Positions 52,704-59,488 of a DNA stretch of 64,000 nt are shown in pieces. Numbering within the stretch: position 1 is the stretch's first letter; each line of letters begins with the position of its first letter. The stretch comes from JALYRV01 sp036675475. GTDB lineage: Bacteria > Acidobacteriota > Vicinamibacteria > Vicinamibacterales > SCN-69-37. The stretch lies in NCBI GenBank assembly GCA_036675475.1, contig JAKFEY010000007.1, positions 1 to 64,000 on the forward strand. The letters run 5' to 3'. Made by a program: the position numbers and the translations under genes. The notes beneath the pieces were generated by a model that did no database searches, was not told the origin of the DNA, and saw only the letters and a list, made by a program, of their open reading frames with translations.

Positions 52704-53591
52704 CTATAGCACAGGGGGCGATTTCAGCGCACTGAAAAGCTCCGCAAGCCTAGCCAGTTCTGTAAGTTGCAGGGTTTCGGCCCGCCGCCGCGGGTCGAGC
52801 CCCGCAAGCGCCAGGATGGCGGGCGCCGACCGGTCGAACGGCTTGAGCGCATTAAGGATGGTTTTCCGGCGCTGCCCGAACAGGGCCTGGACCATCCGCT
52901 CGAACAGCGCCTCGTCGGGAATCCGGAGGCCGTGGCGGCGGAACGTGAGTTGGACGATGGCCGAGTGCACCTTTGGCGGCGGACGGAATGCCCCGGGCGG
53001 AAGGCGCATCAGCTGCTTCACGTCGGCGTCGAGCGCCGCCATGATGCTGAGCACGCCGGATTCGCGCGAACCGGCGCCGGCGGCCAGCCGATCCGCCATT
53101 TCCTTCTGCAGCATCAGCGTGGCATCGAAGAACAGCGCGTCGCGCCGCTGGATGTCGAACAGCTTGAAGAGCACCGGCGTCGAGACGTTGTAGGGCAGGT
53201 TGGCGGCCACGCGGTAGCGCGGCCGCTGCGGCGCCGGCGCGCCGCTGCGCGCCTCGTAGGCCGTGCTCTGCGATCGGATGCCGGTGAGAAACGGCACCAC
53301 GTCGGTCTCGAGGATATCGCCCGTCACGATCATGACCGACGAGGGCACGCGCTCGGCGAGCCGGCGCGCGAGATCGCGATCGATTTCAACCGCGACGATC
53401 GGCACGCCGCGGGCGGCGAGGGGCAGCGTGAGCGCGCCTTCGCCAGGGCCGATCTCGAGAAAGACGTCGCCCGGCTGCGGGTCGATGGCGCTGACGACCT
53501 TCTGCGCCCAGGCGTCCTGCAGAAAGTGCTGGCCGAACCGCTTCCGCGGAACGTGCCGCTCAGTCTTCGGGGCCGCCTTCCGCGTCCGCAT
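52704..53591 (-). CDS. rsmA: 16S rRNA dimethyladenosine transferase KsgA/RsmA
   Basis: 295 residues from ATG 53591; a TTG at 53633 would lengthen it and increase overlap with the zincin gene to 74 bases. Motifs: RKRFGQHFLQD, EIGPGEGALTLPL (SAM), VEIDRDLA, GDILE and ANLPYNVSTPVLFKL (catalytic NLPY). Dimethylates A1518/A1519 of 16S rRNA. Overlaps the upstream gene by 32 bases, last gene in the lexA operon. Confidence 0.95.
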   Translation of the reverse strand: MRTRKAAPKTERHVPRKRFGQHFLQDAWAQKVVSAIDPQPGDVFLEIGPGEGALTLPLAARGVPIVAVEIDRDLARRLAERVPSSVMIVTGDILETDVVPFLTGIRSQSTAYEARSGAPAPQRPRYRVAANLPYNVSTPVLFKLFDIQRRDALFFDATLMLQKEMADRLAAGAGSRESGVLSIMAALDADVKQLMRLPPGAFRPPPKVHSAIVQLTFRRHGLRIPDEALFERMVQALFGQRRKTILNALKPFDRSAPAILALAGLDPRRRAETLQLTELARLAELFSALKSPPVL

Positions 53592-53979
53592 CGTCGCCCG
53601 GACCGCGCCAGTACTTTTCTTCGATCTCTTCAATCTCTTCCTCGCTGAGCCCGAAATAGTGCCCGAGCTCGTGGATGAGCGTCTCGCCGATGCAGACGAC
53701 CAGATCGTCCTCGTCTTCGCTGGCGTCTTCGATGGGGCCCTGGTAGAGCGTAATGCGGTCGGGCAGCGTGTTGCCGTAGCCCCACGTGCGCTCGGTCAGC
53801 GGTGTGCCCTGATACAGACCGAAGAGCGAATCGGGCGGCTCGATCTCCATCTCCTCGAGCAGTTCGTCCGACGGCTCGTCCTCGACGACGATGGCGAGAT
53901 TGCGGACGGCTTTGCGAAACCGCGGCGGGATGGTGGCGATGGCCTCCTTGACGTACTGCTCGAAATCGTCCCGAGTCAT
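53560..53979 (-). CDS. Zincin-like metallopeptidase, small cytoplasmic
   Basis: 139 residues, ATGA overlap with nth. HExxH in LIHELGHYFGLSEEEIEEIE (about 112), typical of the short 'metallopeptidase family protein' group found across bacteria, often next to RNA or repair genes. N-terminus MTRDDFEQYVKEAIATIPPRF also fits that group. Acidic C-terminus. Substrate unknown. Confidence 0.8.
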   Translation of the reverse strand: MTRDDFEQYVKEAIATIPPRFRKAVRNLAIVVEDEPSDELLEEMEIEPPDSLFGLYQGTPLTERTWGYGNTLPDRITLYQGPIEDASEDEDDLVVCIGETLIHELGHYFGLSEEEIEEIEEKYWRGPGDDADAEGGPED

Positions 53980-54710
53980 TGTTTGGCGCTGCGCGCCTTC
54001 GGCGCTCCGCTTTTCCTGGCTCGCGGCGCCTGTGCCCCGAGCCCTTTGTAGTAGTCGCAGTCCTTGCGCACGGCGCAGCGATCGCAGAGCGGTTTCGGCC
54101 GGCAGATGCGGCGGCCGTGCAGGATCAATACGTCGGAAGCCAGCACCCATTTGTCGTCCTGCAGCGCGCCGGTCAGCTGTGCCTCGACGATTTCCGGCTT
54201 GTCGCTTTTCGCGATGCCGATGCGATTCGCGACGCGCAGCACGTGCAGATCCACGGGGAAGCCAGGCACGCCAAACGCGTGGCCGAGCACCACGTTGGCG
54301 GTCTTGCGGCCGACGCCGGGCAGCGCGGTCAGCGCCTCCATGTCGTTCGGCACGTCGCCGTCGTGCGATTCCACCAGCGCGGCGGAGAGCGCCGCGAGGG
54401 ACCGTGATTTCGCGCGGAAGAACCCGGTGGACTTGATTTGCGGCTCGAGCTCGTCGGTGGTGGCCTTGGCGAGTGCGCGCGCATTTGGATAGCGCTTGAA
54501 CAGCGCCGGCGTCACGCCGTTCACGCGTTCATCGCTCGATTGCGCCGACAGCACCGTCGCGATGAGCAGCTCGTAGGCGTTATTGAAATGCAGCTCGGTC
54601 CACGCGCCGGGATGCTGCTTCGAGAGCGCGTCGATGACGCGCCTTACTTTCGCGCTGACGGGGCGCCAGACAGGGCGCGCTGTTGTCTTGGCTTTCGCCA
54701 TCGCGTGCAT
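53976..54710 (-). CDS. nth: Endonuclease III
   Basis: 244 residues. Helix-hairpin-helix LPGVGRKTANVVLGHAFG with catalytic Lys, then VDLHVLRVANR with catalytic Asp. Iron-sulfur ligands CRPKPLCDRCAVRKDC: spacing C-x5-C-x2-C-x5-C, one residue shorter in the first gap than the classical C-x6-C. Removes oxidised pyrimidines and cuts abasic sites. Basic Ala/Lys tails at both ends. Second ATG three codons later. Nine bases after the Y-family gene in the lexA operon. Confidence 0.93.
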   Translation of the reverse strand: MHAMAKAKTTARPVWRPVSAKVRRVIDALSKQHPGAWTELHFNNAYELLIATVLSAQSSDERVNGVTPALFKRYPNARALAKATTDELEPQIKSTGFFRAKSRSLAALSAALVESHDGDVPNDMEALTALPGVGRKTANVVLGHAFGVPGFPVDLHVLRVANRIGIAKSDKPEIVEAQLTGALQDDKWVLASDVLILHGRRICRPKPLCDRCAVRKDCDYYKGLGAQAPRARKSGAPKARSAKQ

Positions 54711-54719
54711 CGTATCAAG

Positions 54720-55763
54720 TCACGATGCGCGCGATGAAAAGAGATTGAGCTGCGCGTCGACCGGCGCGAGGGCGGTGAGGAACACCGCGGCTTCGTGCAG
54801 CTCGCGGCCGGGATGGAGCAGCCGGCGGGCGAGGGCGTCGGCGTGCTCCACGACGCCCGCGGCGTCGCAGACGGGTGGATCGAGCGGCTGCACGCGCATG
54901 CGTTCGCCCGCGAGGTCGCGCACGCGCAGCCGGATCTGGCGCGCGGCGTGGCTCGATCGTCGAAGCGCGGCCGCGGCCTGCTCGGCGAGGCGCGTCACGG
55001 CGCCGCGTGCCTGCGACGCGCCGCAGGATCCGAAGACGGCTGCGCGCGCGATGCCTTTCGGCACCTCCGCCGCGCTGAGTGGACGATCGTCGAGGCCGAG
55101 CGCGTGGCGCGCCAGCACGCTGCCGCCGCGTCCGATCGCCTCGACGAGCGCGGTGTCGTCGAGCGATGCGAGCTCGCCCAGGGAGTGCACGCCCCGATCG
55201 CGCAGGCGCGACATCTGCTCGCCGGAGAGGCCGGGCAGCCGCTTGAGGTCGAGAGGCGCCAGCAGCCGCGCTTCGTAGCCGGGAAGCACCAGCAGCAGGC
55301 CCGACGGCGCCACCAGGCGCGCCGCAACCGCGGCGACGGCCTTGGTCGAGCCCACGCCGACCGCCGTGCTGATGCCGAAATCGCGCGCCAGCTGCTCGCG
55401 CACATCGTCGATCGACGGCGTGCGCATGCCGCCGCGGCCTTCCCACCGTAGCCACGCCTCGTCGACGGCGCTCCATTCAATCCACGCCGTGTATCGGCGC
55501 AGCCGCTCGTCGATCTGCGCCGACACTTCGAGATAGCGCTCGATTGAGCCAGGCAGGCAGACCGCGTCGGGCACGGCCGCAAGCGCGTCGGTCATGCGCA
55601 TGCCGGTGCGCACGCCGCGGGCGCGCGCCTCTTCTGACGCGAGCGCCACGAAGCCGCGGCCCGCGTGCAGACCGCCGACGATGAGCGGACGGCCGTCGAG
55701 ATCCGGACGCGCGCCGCGCTCGACCGCCATGAAGAAGTCGACGAGCTGCACGTGCACAATCAC
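54720..55763 (-). CDS. Y-family DNA polymerase homologue with altered active site (ImuB/DinB-like)
   Basis: 347 residues. Starts IVHVQLVDFFMAVERG; in DinB this is HVDMDxFFAxVE, so the first catalytic Asp is Gln and the second Asp of that motif is Val. The other acidic pair is kept in WSAVDEAWLRW (SxDE). Little-finger and HhH regions are recognisable (LDLKRLPGLSGEQMSRLRDRG). C-terminal DAQLNLFSS is a clamp-binding motif of QLxLF type. Loss of the metal Asp recalls ImuB, a non-catalytic partner in mutasomes; ImuA and DnaE2 are not in the window. Placed behind lexA and DUF3467. Confidence 0.8.
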   Translation of the reverse strand: MIVHVQLVDFFMAVERGARPDLDGRPLIVGGLHAGRGFVALASEEARARGVRTGMRMTDALAAVPDAVCLPGSIERYLEVSAQIDERLRRYTAWIEWSAVDEAWLRWEGRGGMRTPSIDDVREQLARDFGISTAVGVGSTKAVAAVAARLVAPSGLLLVLPGYEARLLAPLDLKRLPGLSGEQMSRLRDRGVHSLGELASLDDTALVEAIGRGGSVLARHALGLDDRPLSAAEVPKGIARAAVFGSCGASQARGAVTRLAEQAAAALRRSSHAARQIRLRVRDLAGERMRVQPLDPPVCDAAGVVEHADALARRLLHPGRELHEAAVFLTALAPVDAQLNLFSSRAS

Positions 55764-55780
55764 GACGCGACGCTCCTCTG

Positions 55781-56083
55781 TCAGTGCACCGGGTTTTTGC
55801 CGCCCGCCGAGTCCGCGTACGCGCGCAGGTGTTCCTGCAGCGCCGCGATCAGGCCCGGCACGACGGAGACGGGGAGGACAATGCGCGAGCGCACGGGCGC
55901 GCGCACGACATGGTCGGCTTCGGCGTCCTTGAGATCGCGCTCGGACAGCGGCAGCACCTCGCAGAACGACAGCGTGATGTCGAACGGCGTGTGCGCGATG
56001 GCGCAGAAGTTCGAGTAGACGCGCGCCGGCTCGTTTCCTTCTTCCGGCACGATGGTGAAGTTGATCGGCTTGTTGGTGGACAT
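55781..56083 (-). CDS. DUF3467 protein
   Basis: 100 residues starting MSTNKPINFTIVPEEGNEPARVYSNFCAIAHTPFD, matching the short DUF3467 family (conserved YSNxxxIxHxxxDxxLxF). It begins one base after the lexA stop and is followed 17 bases later by the polymerase homologue. The fold is predicted beta-rich; no enzymatic residues are known. Position suggests SOS-regulated expression. Confidence 0.82.
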   Translation of the reverse strand: MSTNKPINFTIVPEEGNEPARVYSNFCAIAHTPFDITLSFCEVLPLSERDLKDAEADHVVRAPVRSRIVLPVSVVPGLIAALQEHLRAYADSAGGKNPVH

Positions 56084-56084
56084 A

Positions 56085-56690
56085 TCAGTACCGCCGCATG
56101 ACGCCGATGACCACACCCTGCACCTGAATCTGCTCGGGGTCGAACAGCATGGGCTGCATCGCCGGGTTCGCGGGCTGGAGGCGGATGCGCCCTTGCTCGC
56201 GATAGAACTTCTTGAGCGTCACGTCGGCGCCGCTGACGAGCGCGATCACCATCTCGCCGTTTTCGGCCGTCTTGCGGTCTTCGACGATGACGAGATCGCC
56301 GTCGCGGATTTGCTCGTCGATCATCGAGTCGCCCTTGACGCGCAGCACGTACGTGTCGCGCTTGCCGACCAGGTCTTCGGGGATGTTGATGGTTTCGGCG
56401 CCGGCAATGGCCTCGATGGGCGCGCCGGCCGCGACGTAGCCGAGCAGCGGCACCTCGACCGAGCGCGTACCGACGCGCGCGGGAATCAGCTCGACCGAGC
56501 GGCTGCGATTCCACGACCGCTTGATGAAGCCTTTTTCCTGCAGGTTGGTGAGATGCTTGTGCACCGTCGCCAGCGACGACAGCCCGAAGCGGCGGCCGAT
56601 CTCTTCCAGGCTCGGCGCATAGCCGTGCTGCTGAATGAAATCGTTGAGGTAATCGAGAATTTCGCGTTGGCGCTTGGTCAGCGGTAGCAC
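56085..56690 (-). CDS. lexA: LexA repressor
   Basis: 201 residues. N-terminal winged helix (LTKRQREILDYLNDFIQQHGYAPSLEEIGRRFGLSS), cleavage site Ala-Gly in GYVAAGAPIEA, catalytic Ser in VKGDSMID and catalytic Lys in DVTLKKFYRE. RecA-stimulated self-cleavage relieves repression of repair genes. Heads an operon with DUF3467, the Y-family homologue and nth, which is therefore probably its own target. RBS GGGGGCCC-type is weak (upstream bases AGGGGG). Confidence 0.96.
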   Translation of the reverse strand: MLPLTKRQREILDYLNDFIQQHGYAPSLEEIGRRFGLSSLATVHKHLTNLQEKGFIKRSWNRSRSVELIPARVGTRSVEVPLLGYVAAGAPIEAIAGAETINIPEDLVGKRDTYVLRVKGDSMIDEQIRDGDLVIVEDRKTAENGEMVIALVSGADVTLKKFYREQGRIRLQPANPAMQPMLFDPEQIQVQGVVIGVMRRY

Positions 56691-56699
56691 AGGGCCCCC

Positions 56700-56750
56700 T
56701 TACCGCCGGACTGTATGCAAAAGAAAAGCGAAAGTCAATACGCGCGGTAA
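56700..56750. promoter_or_regulatory. Possible LexA operator region upstream of lexA
   Basis: Inverted pairs TTACCGC (56700-56706) / GCGGTAA (56744-56750) and GTAT (56713-56716) / ATAC (56738-56741) are centred on an A-rich stretch just before lexA. Symmetric but not a known LexA box; function inferred from position only. Confidence 0.3.
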
Positions 56751-56794
56751 TCCAGCCTGGGCGCGTAGCATTCCGCGACACACACGCCAGCCGC

Positions 56795-57010
56795 CTACTT
56801 CTTCCGCTTCCTCCGGCTCATCTTCGCGCGTCTGACGCGATCGTCGGCCGTGGGCTCGTCGGCGACGCCCTGGCGGAAGTGGTCTATAAGTGCTTGTTTT
56901 GCAAGTGCTTGGAGCTTGGCACCTTCGGCAAACAGCTTGTCGGCGCGCCTGAGAAGCAGGCGCACCTCCCGCGACGATACGGGGGGAGGCCGCTTGGACT
57001 GGGGAGCCAT
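56795..57010 (-). CDS. Small basic protein of unknown function
   Basis: 71 residues, strongly basic with an RAKMSRRKRKK tail and a predicted amphipathic helix (SSREVRLLLRRADKLFAEGAK). The ATG at 57010 has AGGGAA seven bases upstream. It lies between lexA (same strand, about 100 bases away) and the divergent sigma factor. No family recognised; nucleic-acid binding is only suggested by charge. Confidence 0.5.
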   Translation of the reverse strand: MAPQSKRPPPVSSREVRLLLRRADKLFAEGAKLQALAKQALIDHFRQGVADEPTADDRVRRAKMSRRKRKK

Positions 57011-57058
57011 TGTTCCCTACCGTACGCAAGGATGGTTCCACTGACGTTTTCCGTCCGC

Positions 57059-57087
57059 TTAACCAAACAGGCCCGCCAGTGGTCTAA
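57059..57087 (+). promoter_or_regulatory. Possible ECF-type promoter of second sigma unit
   Basis: TCTAA (57083-57087), the same -10 sequence and context (GGTCTAAAT) as at the other ECF gene. The -35 is weaker: TTAAC (57059-57063), with one more base of spacing. Start near 57094 would fit the GTG at 57116. Confidence 0.4.
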
Positions 57088-57115
57088 ATTCTCAGCCAGT
57101 GCATCAGGGGCAGGC

Positions 57116-57748
57116 GTGCAGACAAAAGCGGTTTCACTACCAGACGCACTTTCGTGGGAGCTTCCCGATGTCCCGGCGGGCTCGGTGACGGCTGAACCCG
57201 GCTCGACCGACCTGGCCGACGCGAACGATCACGTCCTCGTCGCCGCGTTCCAGGCCGGCCACGACGCCGCCTTCGACGTCATCGTCACGCGCCATCAGCG
57301 GCAGGTGTACCAGATCTGCTACCGCTTCGTCGGCAATCACGAAGATGCGGCCGACCTCGCGCAGGACGTATTCGTGCGCGCGTATCGCGGCCTGAAGAAA
57401 TTCAAGGGCGACTCGGCGCTCGGCACGTGGCTCTATCGCGTCGCGGTGAACACGTCGCTCAACAAGGTGGCGGTCAAGCGGCCGGTGATGGAGCCGCTCG
57501 ATGCCGCGCCGCGCCTCGAGACGCGCGGCGAGCATCCCGACACCACGCTCATGCGGCAGCAGGATGCCGTGCGCGTGCGCAACGCGATCAGACGCCTGCC
57601 GCCGCGTCAGCGCGCCACGCTCGTGCTGCGCATGTATCGCGAGCTGCCCCACGAGGAAATCGCCGCGATCCTGAACAGCTCGGTCGGCGCCGTGAAAGCC
57701 AATTTCTTTCACGCGCTCGCGAATTTGAGAAAGCAGTTGTCACGATGA
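57116..57748 (+). CDS. ECF RNA polymerase sigma factor
   Basis: 210 residues from GTG 57116 (AGGGG nine bases upstream); longer extensions lie before the predicted promoter. Region 2: FDVIVTRHQRQVYQICYRFV, DAADLAQDVFVRAYRGLKKF; region 4: LPPRQRATLVLRMYRELPHEEIA, VGAVKANFFHALANLRKQL. The short Pro/Glu-rich N-terminal 40 residues are unusual. Overlaps its putative anti-sigma gene (ATGA). Confidence 0.94.
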   Translation: MQTKAVSLPDALSWELPDVPAGSVTAEPGSTDLADANDHVLVAAFQAGHDAAFDVIVTRHQRQVYQICYRFVGNHEDAADLAQDVFVRAYRGLKKFKGDSALGTWLYRVAVNTSLNKVAVKRPVMEPLDAAPRLETRGEHPDTTLMRQQDAVRVRNAIRRLPPRQRATLVLRMYRELPHEEIAAILNSSVGAVKANFFHALANLRKQLSR

Positions 57749-58275
57749 CCGACAAGGAACTCGACGAGCTCGCTGACCGCGTGTCGAACGCGCTCGACGT
57801 GCCGGATCCGTCGCCGCTGTTCTGGGAGCACTTCCCGGCGCGCGTGCGCGCGGCCGTCGCCGCCGAGCCGGTCGCGGTGCCGGTGGCGCCCGCGCGATGG
57901 TGGCAGCGCCGCCCCGCGCTCGTGTTCGCGTCGCTCGCCGTGGCGGGCGCGCTCTCGGTATGGGCCTGGACCTCGCGCGCGCCGATGGCCGGTGACGACG
58001 CCACGGCATCCGCGCCGGCGGTCGTGTCGGACGCGCCTGTCGCGCTGATGGATGACGGCCAGGGATACGCGGTCGACATCGAGACTGACGATGCGGGGTG
58101 GCAGGTGGTGAGTGCGGTGGCCGCGACGGCCGGCCTGGAGGCGGTGCGCGAGGCGGGCTTTGGCGTGACGCCCGGCGGCGCCGATGCCGCCATCGAGGAT
58201 CTGGATGCGGCCGAGCGCGCGCAGCTGATGGCGCTGCTGCAAGCCGAGATGAATGGAGATGCTGGTGGATCGTAG
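57745..58275 (+). CDS. Probable anti-sigma factor, membrane-bound, no zinc motif
   Basis: 176 residues, ATGA overlap with the sigma gene. Cytoplasmic N-terminal helix region (TDKELDELADRVSNALDVPDPSPLFWEHF), one transmembrane helix (about 58-76, LVFASLAVAGALSVWAW), then a 100-residue periplasmic part. There is no Cys, so it is not of the ZAS type. The role is inferred from gene order and topology. Its end overlaps the next start by 23 bases. Confidence 0.7.
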   Translation: MTDKELDELADRVSNALDVPDPSPLFWEHFPARVRAAVAAEPVAVPVAPARWWQRRPALVFASLAVAGALSVWAWTSRAPMAGDDATASAPAVVSDAPVALMDDGQGYAVDIETDDAGWQVVSAVAATAGLEAVREAGFGVTPGGADAAIEDLDAAERAQLMALLQAEMNGDAGGS

Positions 58276-58825
58276 GCGCGTGCTGTCGTGTGGTCTGGTG
58301 CTGATGCTCGGAGCGGGCGCGGTTGCCGACGTGGCCGCCCAGGCGCGCGGCGGCGCGGTGCAAGGACGCGGCAGCGCGGTGCAGGGACGCGGCGGGCGCG
58401 GCCAGGCGCCGCGCGATGCGGGTTCCACGCCGCGCGAAATCCAGGCGCAGTTCGACGCGTACGTGATCGCGCAGGCGGAAAGCGCGCTTCAGATCTCCGA
58501 GGAGCAGTATCCGCAGTTCGTGCGCCGCGTGCGCGCCTTGCAGGCCGCGCGCCGCGAAGCGCGCATGCGCCGCAACCGGCTGCTCGCGCAGATCAACCAG
58601 CAGCTGCGCGCGGGCGACACGATCGATGATGCGAAGCTGACCGCCGCGGCACGCGCGGTCGACGAGCACGAGCGCGCCGCCCTGGCCGACGTGCAGAAGG
58701 CGTACGCCTCGATCGACGAGGTGCTGACCCCATGGCAGAGCGCGCGCTTCCGCGTGCTCGAGGATCAGCTCGAGCAGAAGAAGCTGGACATGCTGTTCCG
58801 CGCGCGGCAGGGCCCGCGGCGCTAG
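58253..58825 (+). CDS. Exported helical protein, CpxP/Spy-like
   Basis: 190 residues. Signal peptide (to about ADVAAQ), a Gly/Arg/Gln spacer with an imperfect repeat (GGAVQGRGSAVQGRGGRGQ), then long helices: AQAESALQISEEQYPQFVRRV, AARREARMRRNRLLAQINQQL and VQKAYASIDEVLTPWQSARF. The last resembles the LTxxQ motif of periplasmic CpxP/Spy chaperones and heavy-metal sensors. Third gene of the sigma unit, so it may be both effector and sensor of envelope stress. Confidence 0.7.
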   Translation: MEMLVDRRRVLSCGLVLMLGAGAVADVAAQARGGAVQGRGSAVQGRGGRGQAPRDAGSTPREIQAQFDAYVIAQAESALQISEEQYPQFVRRVRALQAARREARMRRNRLLAQINQQLRAGDTIDDAKLTAAARAVDEHERAALADVQKAYASIDEVLTPWQSARFRVLEDQLEQKKLDMLFRARQGPRR

Positions 58826-58872
58826 CCGCGGGCCGGTAATGTCCCACGGCGGTAGCTGCTACACTCGAAACG

Positions 58873-59478
58873 ATGGGTGTGAGGTTCCCGCGGATGATCG
58901 TGCCGGCGCTGATGCTGCTGCTCGCGGCAGCCGCGCCGCTTGCCGCGCCGCAGAACATCCGACAGGCCGATGCCATGCGCGCGAAGCTCGTGCAGATCGT
59001 CGCGCGCGGTCAGGGCTGTCCGTGCCGCCAGCGGCTGTCGACCACCGTCACGGAGGGCGAGGTCAACGGCTACCTGCGCCATCACGCCGCGGGTGATCTT
59101 CCCGACGGCGTCGTCGATCCCCACGTCACCATCATCGGCGACGGCCGCGTCGCCGGCCGCGCGACCGTCGATCTCGACCGCGTGCGCACGTCGCGCGAGC
59201 GCGGCTGGCTCGATCCCGCCGCGTATCTCACCGGCCGCCTGCCGGTCACCGCCACCGGCATCCTCCATACGAAAGACGGCGTCGCGCGCTTCGAGCTCCA
59301 GACCGCCACCGTTGGCGGCATGACCGTGCCGAAGGTGGTGTTGCAGGAACTGCTGTCGTATTACTCGGCCTCGCCCGAAGATCCCGACGGCATCAGCCTC
59401 GACGACCTCTACGAGATGCCGGCGCGCATCAAAGAAATTCAGGTCGGCAAGTCGGTCGCCTACGTCATCCAGCAGTAA
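58873..59478 (+). CDS. Exported protein of unknown function
   Basis: 201 residues with signal peptide (PALMLLLAAAAPLAA). Mature part is beta-rich with VNGYLRHHAAGDLPDGVVDP, HVTIIGDGRVAGRATVDLD and FELQTATVGGMTVPK, and two Cys (CPC). It looks like a lipid- or ligand-binding shell similar to 'LmeA/DUF2993'-type folds, but this is only an impression. Forty-seven bases after the CpxP-like gene, ten before recG. Confidence 0.65.
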   Translation: MGVRFPRMIVPALMLLLAAAAPLAAPQNIRQADAMRAKLVQIVARGQGCPCRQRLSTTVTEGEVNGYLRHHAAGDLPDGVVDPHVTIIGDGRVAGRATVDLDRVRTSRERGWLDPAAYLTGRLPVTATGILHTKDGVARFELQTATVGGMTVPKVVLQELLSYYSASPEDPDGISLDDLYEMPARIKEIQVGKSVAYVIQQ

Positions 59479-59488
59479 AATTCAGCAG

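Noticed and set aside
56700..56750. Canonical LexA box (CTGT-N8-ACAG or GAAC-N4-GTTC)
   Set aside because: Neither pattern is present; only an unclassified symmetric sequence was kept, at low confidence.
58330..58420. CRISPR-like or minisatellite repeat
   Set aside because: It is the coding Gly/Arg/Gln repeat of the CpxP-like protein; only two to three imperfect units.
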